A stretch of DNA of 9,503 nt from Bacillota bacterium. Lineage in GTDB: Bacteria > Bacillota > Clostridia > Acetivibrionales > DSM-1351. The notes below the pieces were generated by a model, which saw only the letters and a program-made list of their open reading frames with translations, was not told where the DNA came from and made no database searches. Position 1 is the first letter of the stretch. Each line of letters begins with the position of its first letter. Of the stretch, positions 1 to 7,081 are shown in pieces. The stretch is from NCBI GenBank assembly GCA_023395575.1, contig JAEWZA010000172.1:1-9503 (forward strand), in the 5' to 3' direction. The translations under genes and the position numbers were made by a program.

Positions 1-688
1 TGCCCTTTACCTCTTTACATTCTCTAAATCGCTGGTCAATTTGACTTATATCATGACCATCTACTTCTGTAACATACCAGCCAAAAGATTCCCATTTTTT
101 TTCAATTGGCTCTATCGGCATTACATCGCTCACACTTCCATCAGATTGCAAATTATTTTTATCAAGAAAACATATTAGATTGTCAAGACCATACTTCGAA
201 GCTGACATTGCTGCTTCCCATATTTGACCTTCCTGAATTTCACCATCTCCTAATATGACATATATATAATTGTTAGATTTTTTTATTTTATTTGCTAGTG
301 CCATACCAACAGCCACTGACAAACCTTGTCCCAATGAACCTGAAGAAAAATCCACATACGGAAGTCTTTTCATATCTGGTTGAACCTGGAGACGGCTTCC
401 CAATTTTTTGTACGTATAAAGTTCATTTTCAGAAAGGTACCCTCTCCTGCCGAGAAGTGCATAAAAAGTGGGGCAGCAATGTCCCTTGGAAAGTATTACT
501 TTATCTCGGTCTTTTTGAGCTAAATCCATATCTTTCATAACATGCATATATAAATATGTCATCATTTCTACAGACGAAAAAGGACCTCCAAAATGATTTG
601 ATAATTCTGAGTTAGAAAACTTGAGGATTAATTTTCTTACCTCTTTAGACTCTTTATCTAAAAAATTCTGTTCTTTAAAAAAAGGCAT
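1..688 (-). CDS. Transketolase N-terminal subunit (split type), partial at 3' end
   Basis: This is the ThDP-binding half of a two-subunit transketolase, which would need a C-terminal partner, probably encoded just beyond the left edge. The frame is open from the ATG at 688 to base 1, giving 229 residues of a usual 270-280. Visible motifs are SNHFGG (30-35, in place of the usual SGHxGG), SKGH (67-70), VDFSSGSLGQGLS (112-124), and the ThDP/Mg motif GDGE (147-150) with DKNN (176-179). H32 and H70 match conserved active-site histidines, but the usual LQGHPD reads LQVQPD, so the substrate-contacting His is Gln103. An in-frame ATG at 703 was not chosen, because AGAGGGG lies just upstream of the 688 ATG and nothing suitable precedes 703. 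The substitutions suggest an enzyme with an unusual substrate, such as those found in sugar or specialised-metabolite clusters, rather than the housekeeping pentose-phosphate enzyme. The family call is firm; the substrate is unknown. Confidence 0.9.
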   Translation of the reverse strand, partial: MPFFKEQNFLDKESKEVRKLILKFSNSELSNHFGGPFSSVEMMTYLYMHVMKDMDLAQKDRDKVILSKGHCCPTFYALLGRRGYLSENELYTYKKLGSRLQVQPDMKRLPYVDFSSGSLGQGLSVAVGMALANKIKKSNNYIYVILGDGEIQEGQIWEAAMSASKYGLDNLICFLDKNNLQSDGSVSDVMPIEPIEKKWESFGWYVTEVDGHDISQIDQRFRECKEVKG

Positions 689-731
689 GTTATCCCCTCT
701 CATTTATTGTATTATTTTACATTTGTTTTAT

Positions 732-759
732 ATTCTAACACACAATTATAAATTATCAA
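732..759 (-). promoter_or_regulatory. Candidate promoter of the transketolase gene
   Basis: On the minus strand TTGATA (754-759) is followed after 16 bp by TAGAAT (732-737). Each differs by one base from the sigma-A consensus. The start codon is about 45 bp downstream with its AGAGGGG ribosome binding site between. This is a pattern match in AT-rich DNA and is unproven. Confidence 0.45.
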
Positions 760-944
760 TACTTATATTGTAATCTTCTACATTTTATTAGAATCAATTA
801 TCGTTATAAGCCTCTTAAGCCGATTATTCTTTAATTTTGCAAACCATGTTTTATTTTCTTACTAAATTATACCTAACGTCATAAAATAGTTTATTAATTC
901 ATAAATATTTGTTATACTTTGTATATTGATAAATTTTAAACAAT

Positions 945-970
945 GGTATTCAAATACCGTATCTTATAAT
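945..970 (+). promoter_or_regulatory. Hydrogenase promoter with overlapping palindrome
   Basis: A perfect TATAAT lies at 965-970, 32 bp before the start codon. No good -35 box sits 16-18 bp upstream. That position is instead covered by the perfect inverted repeat GGTATT-CA-AATACC (945-958). An alternative pairing is TTGATA (926-931) with TCAAAT (950-955, 18-bp spacer), whose -10 would lie inside the palindrome. Either way, a protein bound to the palindrome would touch RNA polymerase. The regulator is not identifiable from the sequence. Confidence 0.45.
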
Positions 971-1002
971 ATCTTAAATAAAATAAAAATTATGGAGGAA
1001 AC

Positions 1003-4000
1003 ATGAAATCACTTGCTAATCACAAACGAATTAAAGTTACTGTAAATGACCGAGAAGTAGAAGTATATGATAATCTTACTATTCTGCAAGCATTGCTTCA
1101 GGAAGATATTCATATTCCGCATCTCTGCTACGATATACGAGTTGAAAGGTCAAATGGTAACTGTGGATTATGTGTCGTTGAAATTGAAGACAAAGATGTA
1201 AGAAAAGAAGTAAAAGCATGTCAGACGCCTATAAAAGAAGGTATGGTCATATTTACCAACACCCAAAATTTACAAAATTACAGAAAGATACGCTTAGAGC
1301 AAATGCTATCTGACCACAATGCAGACTGTGTTGCACCATGTGTAATGACATGTCCTGCTAATATAGACATCCAAGCATATCTTCGCCATGCGAGAATTGG
1401 TAATTTTGAAGAAGCTCTCAAGGTTATTAAAAACAGAAATCCATTCCCTGTAGTATGCGGACGTGTATGTCCTCATCCATGTGAGGCACAATGTAGACGT
1501 AATCTAGTTGATTCTCCTGTTGCAATCAATTATGTGAAGCGTTTTGTTGCCGATTTGGATATGAACACCGGCGCTCCTTGGCTTCCAGAGAAAAAGTCAA
1601 GCACAGGAAAAAGAATTGCAATAGTTGGTGCAGGCCCATCAGGTCTTTCCGCAGCATATTATAGCGCTATTAACGGTCATGATGTTACAGTTTTTGAACG
1701 TCAGCCACATGCTGGTGGTATGATGAGATACGGTATTCCTGAATATCGTCTTCCAAAAGCCACTCTCGACAAAGAGATAGATACTATGAAAAAGCTTGGC
1801 GTTAAAATAATGACAGGAAAAGCTCTTGGAACACATATACACCTTGAAGACCTACATAAGGACTTCGATGCGGTATATCTCGCTATTGGTTCATGGCGCG
1901 CTACTCCAATGAGCATAGAGGGTGAGAATTTAGAAGGAGTATGGCTTGGTATTAATTACCTTGAGCAAGAAACAAAGGGTGCAGATATCAAGCTAGGTGA
2001 TACAATAGTTGTCGGTGGTGGTAACACAGCTATCGACTGCGCTCGTGTAGCACTTCGAAGAGGAGCTACATCAGTAAAACTTATTTATCGTCGTACTCAA
2101 GAAGAAATGCCTGCTGAGCCATATGAAGTTGAAGAAGCACTCCACGAAGGTGTTGAAATGCTGTTTTTAATGGCACCTACCGGCATTTATATGGAAAACG
2201 GCAAAAAGATGCTTAAATGTATCAAAATGACTTTAGGTGAGCCTGACCGTTCAGGTCGTCGTCGTCCTGTTCCAGTTGAAGGCAGCGAGACATCTATTCC
2301 AGCTGATACTATAATAGGTGCAATTGGTCAAAGTACAAATACACAGTTTTTATATAACGATCTTCCTGTTAAGCTCAATAAATGGGGAGATATTGAAGTT
2401 AATGGTAAAACATCCCAAACTTCAGAGATTAACATATTTGCAGGTGGAGATTGCGTAACTGGTCCTGCAACAGTTATTCAAGCAGTTGGCGCTGGTCGTC
2501 GTGCTTCTGAAGCTATTGATAATTTCTTGATGCATGGATATATCAAGGAATCTCAAATAGACTACAGCTGTAGCCGTGGTTCAATGGAAGACCTTCCAAA
2601 ATGGGAATTTGAAAGAATGCCAAAATTTGACCGTGCAACAATGCCTTCAATATCACTAGAAGCACGTAAAAACAATTTTAACGAAGTTGAATTAGGTTTA
2701 TCTGAAGAAAATGCGAAGGCCGAAGCTATGCGTTGCTTGCAATGCGGCTGTAGTGAGCGTTATGACTGTAGCTTGAGAAACGAAGCAACTTCTCATGGTA
2801 TAGAATTTGCAAAACCAATTCACGAAAGACCATTGATTCCAATTGTAAAGGATCATCCATTTATTGTACGCGACCATAACAAATGTATTTCCTGTGGGCG
2901 TTGTATAGCTGCATGTGCTGAGGTTGAAGGTCCTGATGTATTGTCCTATTATATGAAGCAGGGACGTCAGCTAGTTGGAACAAAGAGCGGTCTCCCATTG
3001 GAGAAAACTGAATGCGTTAGCTGCGGTCAGTGTGTAAATGCCTGTCCTTGCGGTGCCCTAAGAGCACGTACAGAGAGAGGTAAGGTCTTCAATGCCATTA
3101 ACGACCCTACAAAGACTGTTGTTGCCTTTGTAGCACCTGCTGTTAGAAGTATAGTATCCTCTCATTATGGTGTGACTTATGATGAAGCTTCACCATATAT
3201 GGCTGGATTGCTCAAAAAGCTAGGTTTTGACAAGGTATTTGATTTCACATTTGCTGCAGACTTAACAATAGTTGAAGAAACTACTGAGTTTTTAACAAGA
3301 GTTGGAAATAAAGGTGTTATGCCTCAGTTTACTTCCTGCTGTCCTGGATGGGTAAATTATGTTGAAAGAAAATACCCTGAGATTATACCTCATCTTTCAA
3401 CCTGTAAATCTCCTCAGATGATGATGGGTGCAACTGTAAAAAATCACTATTCAAAGCTTAGTGGCATAGATAAAAAGGATCTCTATGTAGTATCTATCGT
3501 TCCATGTATTGCAAAGAAATTTGAGGCTTACCGTCCTGAATTTGCACCTGAAGGAATACGTGATGTAGATGCAGTTATAACCTCAAGTGAAATGCTAAAA
3601 ATGGCAGAATTGAAATTTATCGATACAAAAGAAATTGTTCCTCAAGAGTTTGATGAACCATACAAGCAGGTTTCAGGCGCTGGTATCCTCTTCGGTGCTT
3701 CCGGCGGTGTTGCTGAAGCAGCTCTTCGTATGGCAGTTGAAAAGCTTACAGGTGATGTGCTTACAGATCATCTTGATTTTGAAGAAATTAGAGGCTTTGA
3801 AGGCGTTAAAGAGGCAACTGTTGAAGCTAATGGAACAAAAGTACGTGTAGCTGTAATAAGTGGTTTAAAAAATGCTGAGCCTATAGTTGAGAGAATTATT
3901 AAAGGTGAAGAGGTTGGTTATGATTTAATAGAGGTTATGGCATGTCCAGGAGGATGTATCTGTGGAGCTGGGCACCCTGTTCCTGAGAAGATTGATTCCT

Positions 4001-4443
4001 TAGAAAAACGTCAAAAAGTACTTGTGAATATTGATAAGACATCAAAATATCGTAAATCACAAGAAAATCCTGACATACTAAGGCTATATAATGACTTCTT
4101 TGGTGAAGCCAACTCACATCTTGCACACGAACTGCTACACACACACTATTCACCTGTATTCGGTACTTGCAGCTGTGATAATACACTAAAGAAAGCAGAT
4201 TCCGCATTTAAAACACATGATTTAACAGTATGTTTGTGTGATAAGTGTACTTCAAATGGTTCAAAGGAGCTCTATGAGAATTTAACAAATGTTGTCAAAG
4301 AGCAAAAAATGGATTCATTTATAGCTGTTAAAACAATCCGCTTAAAGGAATCACATGCTGGTAATGGCGTATATGTTTCACTTGATGGAGAGCAAATCGA
4401 GGTACCATCACTAAATAATTTGTACGATATTGTTAAGATATAG
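1003..4443 (+). CDS. NADPH-linked multidomain [FeFe]-hydrogenase (GltD/NfnB-like fusion)
   Basis: This protein likely couples NADP(H) to proton reduction or H2 oxidation in the cytoplasm. Domains in order: plant-type [2Fe-2S] (C42, C54, C57, C73); GltD-type N-terminal Fe-S module (C109, C113, C117, C152, C156, C160, C164); FAD fold (GAGPSG 209-214) with NADPH site GGGNTA (338-343) and YRRTQEEMPA (362-371), whose paired Arg favours NADPH; second FAD motif AGGDC (480-484); Cys motif C578/C581/C583/C589; two [4Fe-4S] ferredoxin motifs (C628-C638, C671-C681); H-cluster domain with TSCCPGW (777-783), VPCIAKKFE (833-841) and EVMACPGGCICGAGHP (977-992); small-subunit-like helix ending HELLHTHY (1042-1049); and a thioredoxin-like tail. 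Proton-path residues C779, E759 and E762 are present. The start has GGAGGA at 994-999. As I recall, Clostridium thermocellum has a similar NADPH-type hydrogenase. No maturase genes are nearby. Cofactor specificity and direction are inference. Confidence 0.93.
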   Translation: MKSLANHKRIKVTVNDREVEVYDNLTILQALLQEDIHIPHLCYDIRVERSNGNCGLCVVEIEDKDVRKEVKACQTPIKEGMVIFTNTQNLQNYRKIRLEQMLSDHNADCVAPCVMTCPANIDIQAYLRHARIGNFEEALKVIKNRNPFPVVCGRVCPHPCEAQCRRNLVDSPVAINYVKRFVADLDMNTGAPWLPEKKSSTGKRIAIVGAGPSGLSAAYYSAINGHDVTVFERQPHAGGMMRYGIPEYRLPKATLDKEIDTMKKLGVKIMTGKALGTHIHLEDLHKDFDAVYLAIGSWRATPMSIEGENLEGVWLGINYLEQETKGADIKLGDTIVVGGGNTAIDCARVALRRGATSVKLIYRRTQEEMPAEPYEVEEALHEGVEMLFLMAPTGIYMENGKKMLKCIKMTLGEPDRSGRRRPVPVEGSETSIPADTIIGAIGQSTNTQFLYNDLPVKLNKWGDIEVNGKTSQTSEINIFAGGDCVTGPATVIQAVGAGRRASEAIDNFLMHGYIKESQIDYSCSRGSMEDLPKWEFERMPKFDRATMPSISLEARKNNFNEVELGLSEENAKAEAMRCLQCGCSERYDCSLRNEATSHGIEFAKPIHERPLIPIVKDHPFIVRDHNKCISCGRCIAACAEVEGPDVLSYYMKQGRQLVGTKSGLPLEKTECVSCGQCVNACPCGALRARTERGKVFNAINDPTKTVVAFVAPAVRSIVSSHYGVTYDEASPYMAGLLKKLGFDKVFDFTFAADLTIVEETTEFLTRVGNKGVMPQFTSCCPGWVNYVERKYPEIIPHLSTCKSPQMMMGATVKNHYSKLSGIDKKDLYVVSIVPCIAKKFEAYRPEFAPEGIRDVDAVITSSEMLKMAELKFIDTKEIVPQEFDEPYKQVSGAGILFGASGGVAEAALRMAVEKLTGDVLTDHLDFEEIRGFEGVKEATVEANGTKVRVAVISGLKNAEPIVERIIKGEEVGYDLIEVMACPGGCICGAGHPVPEKIDSLEKRQKVLVNIDKTSKYRKSQENPDILRLYNDFFGEANSHLAHELLHTHYSPVFGTCSCDNTLKKADSAFKTHDLTVCLCDKCTSNGSKELYENLTNVVKEQKMDSFIAVKTIRLKESHAGNGVYVSLDGEQIEVPSLNNLYDIVKI

Positions 4444-4490
4444 TTACAAGCATAATAGCTAGTTACTTTATACACCAGTATAAAATTATT

Positions 4491-4524
4491 AAAACCCCCA
4501 TCAACATTAATTGATGGGGGTTTT
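4491..4524. terminator. Bidirectional intrinsic terminator
   Basis: A perfect 14-bp stem, AAAACCCCCATCAA (4491-4504) with TTGATGGGGGTTTT (4511-4524), encloses a 6-base loop. Both strands end in TTTT, as expected for a shared terminator between convergent genes. It lies 48 bp after the hydrogenase stop and 88 bp after the xylanase stop. Confidence 0.92.
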
Positions 4525-4611
4525 AAAATATAGTTCATTGTTTTAGTATATTACTTTTATTCTGGCATTTCAGCTATAAAACTAATTGATAAAAGCAACC
4601 ATAAACTAGTT

Positions 4612-5907
4612 TTACTCAAGAAGCTTCTTTTTCATTAAAGCAAAGTCAATTGCATCATTTGCTCCATCTTTATTTAAGTCTGTAGCTTCCTTCCAATGCT
4701 CATAATTAGTCTCAATATTGCCTAATAAAATCTTTTTAAAGATAGCAAAATCTATGGCATCGAAAACTTTGTCTCCATTAGCATCTCCTTCAACCACTGT
4801 AGTTTGCGGATTGTTAACAGCGTCTATTAGTGCTTTCTGTATAGCATAGTATGCAGGTTTTTTGGCACCACTGTCGTTAAAAATAAGTGGAGCTATGGCT
4901 TTGTCTTCAGGAGACTCAGGATTTATACGCCATGATTGCGAATCTCTTATTCCCCATACCTGAAGGGCTCTGCAGTAAGGCTGCTCTACACATGCCTTTG
5001 TAATCCAACCATATATTTCTGCCTGCTTATTGAGTCCGTTTTGTGTTGAATCTGGACATCCTACATCCATTTCTGTTACGTAGCTTTCTACACCCAATTC
5101 TGCTAATCTCTGCATTTGCTCAGCAAATCTATCTGCATCAGCTTTTGTGAAGCTAGGGCCTAAGTGCATTTGGAAACCTACACCATCAATAGGAATATTA
5201 CGAGCCTTAAAATCTTTTACCATTGCATAAACGCCTTCAAACTTGGCTGGCCTAGTTTCCAAATCATACTCGTTATATATTAGTTTTGCATTAGGATCAA
5301 CCTTTCGTGCAGCTATAAATGCATCTTCTATGTACTTTTTACCTTGCTTTTGACCAAATACAGAAGCTCCATCTTGTCCATTTGTTCCAATAGCATTAAT
5401 ACGATAAGTACCATCCTTGTGGAATGCCTCATTTACTACATCCCATGCATATATTTTGCCTTTGTAATGTGTTCCTACAGCATTTATATATGTTTCCATC
5501 ATGGTCTTTGTGCCATCTACCCACCAGGGGTTATATTTGTGCCATACAAAAGCATGTCCATGGACAACCATATTATTTGCCCTTGCAAAATTCACCAAGT
5601 TATCTCCGCCACCATAATTATACTGACCTTGGCTTGGTGATATTGTACCAATTTTCATGTCATTTTCACATGTAACCATATCAAACTCTTTTTTAACAAT
5701 TGCTTGATCACTACTGCTGAAATTTGATGGAATTGCTGCACCAATATAAAATTCTCTTCCCTGATTTCTCAATTGTTCTGACAATTCACGAAGGGGCAAA
5801 TCAGTCTGTTCTGCAGCTTTTGAAACATTTGCACCTCCGATGCAGGATATCTGCATACACATAGAAAATGCTGTTAAAAACAAAATTCCTTTTCTAAATT
5901 TACTCAT
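4612..5907 (-). CDS. Secreted GH10 endo-xylanase with C-terminal type I dockerin
   Basis: The 431-residue protein would cleave internal beta-1,4 bonds of xylan while bound to the cellulosome scaffold. A signal peptide covers about residues 1-31 (basic MSKFRK, hydrophobic core, likely cut near VSKA). The GH10 domain spans about 36-365: WDVVNEAF gives acid/base E160, VTEMDV gives nucleophile E279, and VWH (121-123), QMH (246-248) and WGIRDSQSW (318-326) are recognisable family blocks. Usual ENxMKWE reads ENDMKIG (81-87), so it is a divergent member. A short linker leads to two 22-residue dockerin repeats (375-396 and 410-431) with calcium-binding Asp/Asn and recognition pairs A384-I385 and A419-I420. 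The frame extends to 5961, but that start has no ribosome binding site and would spoil the signal peptide. The chosen ATG has AGAAGGAG about 14 bases upstream, rather far. The exact substrate is inferred. Confidence 0.93.
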   Translation of the reverse strand: MSKFRKGILFLTAFSMCMQISCIGGANVSKAAEQTDLPLRELSEQLRNQGREFYIGAAIPSNFSSSDQAIVKKEFDMVTCENDMKIGTISPSQGQYNYGGGDNLVNFARANNMVVHGHAFVWHKYNPWWVDGTKTMMETYINAVGTHYKGKIYAWDVVNEAFHKDGTYRINAIGTNGQDGASVFGQKQGKKYIEDAFIAARKVDPNAKLIYNEYDLETRPAKFEGVYAMVKDFKARNIPIDGVGFQMHLGPSFTKADADRFAEQMQRLAELGVESYVTEMDVGCPDSTQNGLNKQAEIYGWITKACVEQPYCRALQVWGIRDSQSWRINPESPEDKAIAPLIFNDSGAKKPAYYAIQKALIDAVNNPQTTVVEGDANGDKVFDAIDFAIFKKILLGNIETNYEHWKEATDLNKDGANDAIDFALMKKKLLE

Positions 5908-6100
5908 TTTAGTTACTTTCACTCCTTCTCTTCGCTCAAAGCATAGAATAAGAATAAACATGCTGCACTGAGCCAGTTGTTTTTAATAATTATACTTACT
6001 TCAAAACTGCTTAGGAGTCAAAAGTCCACATTATATATATGGATTAATGAACACCTACATATGGAATTGTCAAGGTTCAACTATCCTTGTTTATTTTCTA

Positions 6101-6109
6101 ATTATACCA
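6101..6109 (-). promoter_or_regulatory. Candidate extended -10 promoter for the xylanase
   Basis: The minus strand reads TGGTATAAT, a perfect extended -10 box; the -35 position is poor. It would give a leader of nearly 190 nt before the start at 5907. A TTGACA (6068-6073) lies further in but lacks a good -10 partner. The match is by eye only. Confidence 0.4.
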
Positions 6110-6196
6110 TTTAATGTATATACATTCCACTATAACTATATATAACCAACTCGAAAGTATAGTTGGTGCTTACATGGTTCCCTTTCCAGTCTCAAC

Positions 6197-6210
6197 AAAC
6201 GCAAGCGTTT
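6197..6210. promoter_or_regulatory. Candidate operator: AAACGC-AA-GCGTTT inverted repeat
   Basis: Perfect 6-bp arms around a 2-bp spacer, in DNA otherwise poor in CG. The base composition recalls operators of LacI-type sugar regulators, but the AA centre differs from the usual CG centre. It lies about 90 bp upstream of the candidate xylanase -10 box and just beyond the terminator of the dockerin gene. The binding factor is unknown. Confidence 0.4.
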
Positions 6211-6275
6211 TTACCAATGTGAGTGGTATTTACTTATCACACTGAACATTCCAAAGAACATTATTTACAGTAATA

Positions 6276-6312
6276 CAAAGAAAGAAAAGAGCCTACTAAT
6301 AATAGTAAGCCC
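6276..6312 (-). terminator. Intrinsic terminator of the dockerin-protein gene
   Basis: On the minus strand GGGCTTACTA pairs with TAGTAGGCTC (10 bp, two G-U pairs, loop TTAT) and is followed by TTTTCTTTCTTT. It starts 31 bp after the stop codon of the 6343-6999 gene. Only the minus strand has the T-rich tail. Confidence 0.8.
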
Positions 6313-6342
6313 TACTTGGGAATCAAATATCGGTATTCATCA

Positions 6343-6999
6343 CTAAATAGTAAAGTTATACCATGTTCCCAGTAATTCGAATGTGTAGTTTCCCTTTCCA
6401 TCTAATTTGTACACAATTCTTTTTGTTGTCATAACTGTAAGAGAAGGGCCTGTATATTGCCAGAAGGTAGGCTCTTTTGTTGGGCGAAGAGAAACCAACG
6501 TTGTTCCATCTGGCATTATCCCAAGAGCAATAGCTAATTCGTCAGTATATTCAATCTTATACCCAGAAGATGAAAAGAGAACTTCAAACACGATCTGATA
6601 CCTTTCATCAGAAGTCTCTTCTATGTGATATGTTATATCCTCTTTCTTTGGCATATATGGAAGCCACGATTCCATTTTTTCTACAGGGAAAATTCCAATT
6701 GTTCCAAGAAGATATTGCTTCATAAGTGAAAAATCAAGACTATTTACTTCTTCATCCCCATTTAAGTCTGCTGCTTTAAAGTTGTATGGAGAGCTAAATA
6801 TTGCCCCGCCTAAAAGATAATTCTTAATCAATACTAAATCTAAAGCATCTACATATTTGTCCCCATTGATGTCTCCATAAACAACTGCACTTTCAGACAC
6901 TGCCAAAACAGGCAAATCTGAAGCGAATGCCATGGTACTTCCTAATAACAACGAGCAAATAACCGTTATTACTACTAAAATCTTTGTTTTTTTGAACAT
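6343..6999 (-). CDS. Secreted cellulosomal protein: N-terminal dockerin plus unrecognised domain
   Basis: The 218-residue protein has a signal peptide (MFKKTK, hydrophobic core, probable cut after AFA near residue 26). A type I dockerin follows at the N-terminal side: 22-residue repeats at 43-64 and 78-99, with calcium ligands D43/N45/D47/D51/D54 and D78/N80/D82/N86/D89, and recognition pairs A52-L53 and S87-L88. Residues 120-218 form a probable beta-rich domain (SSSGYKIEYTDELAIALG, then WQYTGPSLTVMTTKRIVYKL) that I do not recognise. It shows no glycosidase signature; a small secreted inhibitor or binding domain fits the size but is speculation. Strong AAGGGGG lies about 7 bases before the ATG. 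The gene has its own promoter and terminator, so it is monocistronic. The unusual feature is the dockerin placed before, not after, the functional domain. Confidence 0.88.
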   Translation of the reverse strand: MFKKTKILVVITVICSLLLGSTMAFASDLPVLAVSESAVVYGDINGDKYVDALDLVLIKNYLLGGAIFSSPYNFKAADLNGDEEVNSLDFSLMKQYLLGTIGIFPVEKMESWLPYMPKKEDITYHIEETSDERYQIVFEVLFSSSGYKIEYTDELAIALGIMPDGTTLVSLRPTKEPTFWQYTGPSLTVMTTKRIVYKLDGKGNYTFELLGTWYNFTI

Positions 7000-7051
7000 T
7001 ATTATTCCCCCTTAATTTATTTTATTAACCATATTATAGCTTATTTTGGTT

Positions 7052-7081
7052 ATTATATCATTAATATAATTTGCTTGTCAT
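7052..7081 (-). promoter_or_regulatory. Candidate promoter of the dockerin-protein gene
   Basis: Minus-strand ATGACA (7076-7081, one mismatch to TTGACA) is followed after 18 bp by TATAAT (7052-7057). The -35 box overlaps the first unit of the tandem repeat array, which suits activator-dependent control. A second TATAAT (7033-7038) with ATGATA 17 bp upstream is an alternative. Confidence 0.5.

Larger units (their letters stand above)
689..1002. other. Divergent intergenic region, AT-rich
   Basis: This 314-bp region separates the divergent transketolase and hydrogenase genes. It holds the candidate promoters for both and a short palindrome beside the hydrogenase -10 box. I see no open frame with a ribosome binding site. 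I also see no recognisable Rex-type operator (TTGTTAA-N4-TTAACAA), although Rex often controls clostridial hydrogenases. Confidence 0.7.
5908..6342. other. Regulatory intergenic region upstream of the xylanase
   Basis: It holds the xylanase leader and candidate promoter, a 7-bp inverted repeat ACCAACT/AGTTGGT (6145-6151 and 6161-6167), the AAACGC/GCGTTT palindrome, the left copy of a 12-bp inverted repeat (6241-6252), and the terminator of the upstream dockerin gene. No other coding frame with a ribosome binding site was seen. Confidence 0.6.

Noticed and set aside
292..540. 82-codon plus-strand open frame
   Set aside because: It lies antisense inside the transketolase coding sequence, which has clear family motifs; it has no convincing ribosome binding site.
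815..824. TTAAGCCGAT repeated at 8473-8482
   Set aside because: A 10-bp match between two AT-rich intergenic regions with no similarity around it; expected by chance at this window size.
3935..4207. 90-codon minus-strand open frame
   Set aside because: It is an antisense shadow of the hydrogenase C-terminal region with no protein-like motifs.
4272..4538. 88-codon minus-strand open frame crossing the terminator
   Set aside because: It overlaps the hydrogenase end and its start lies beyond the shared terminator hairpin; its composition is not protein-like.
6218..6241. TGTGA-N14-TCACA, resembling a CRP-type site
   Set aside because: The spacing is wrong for CRP (N6) and the arms are only 5 bp; clostridia usually lack classical cAMP-CRP control.
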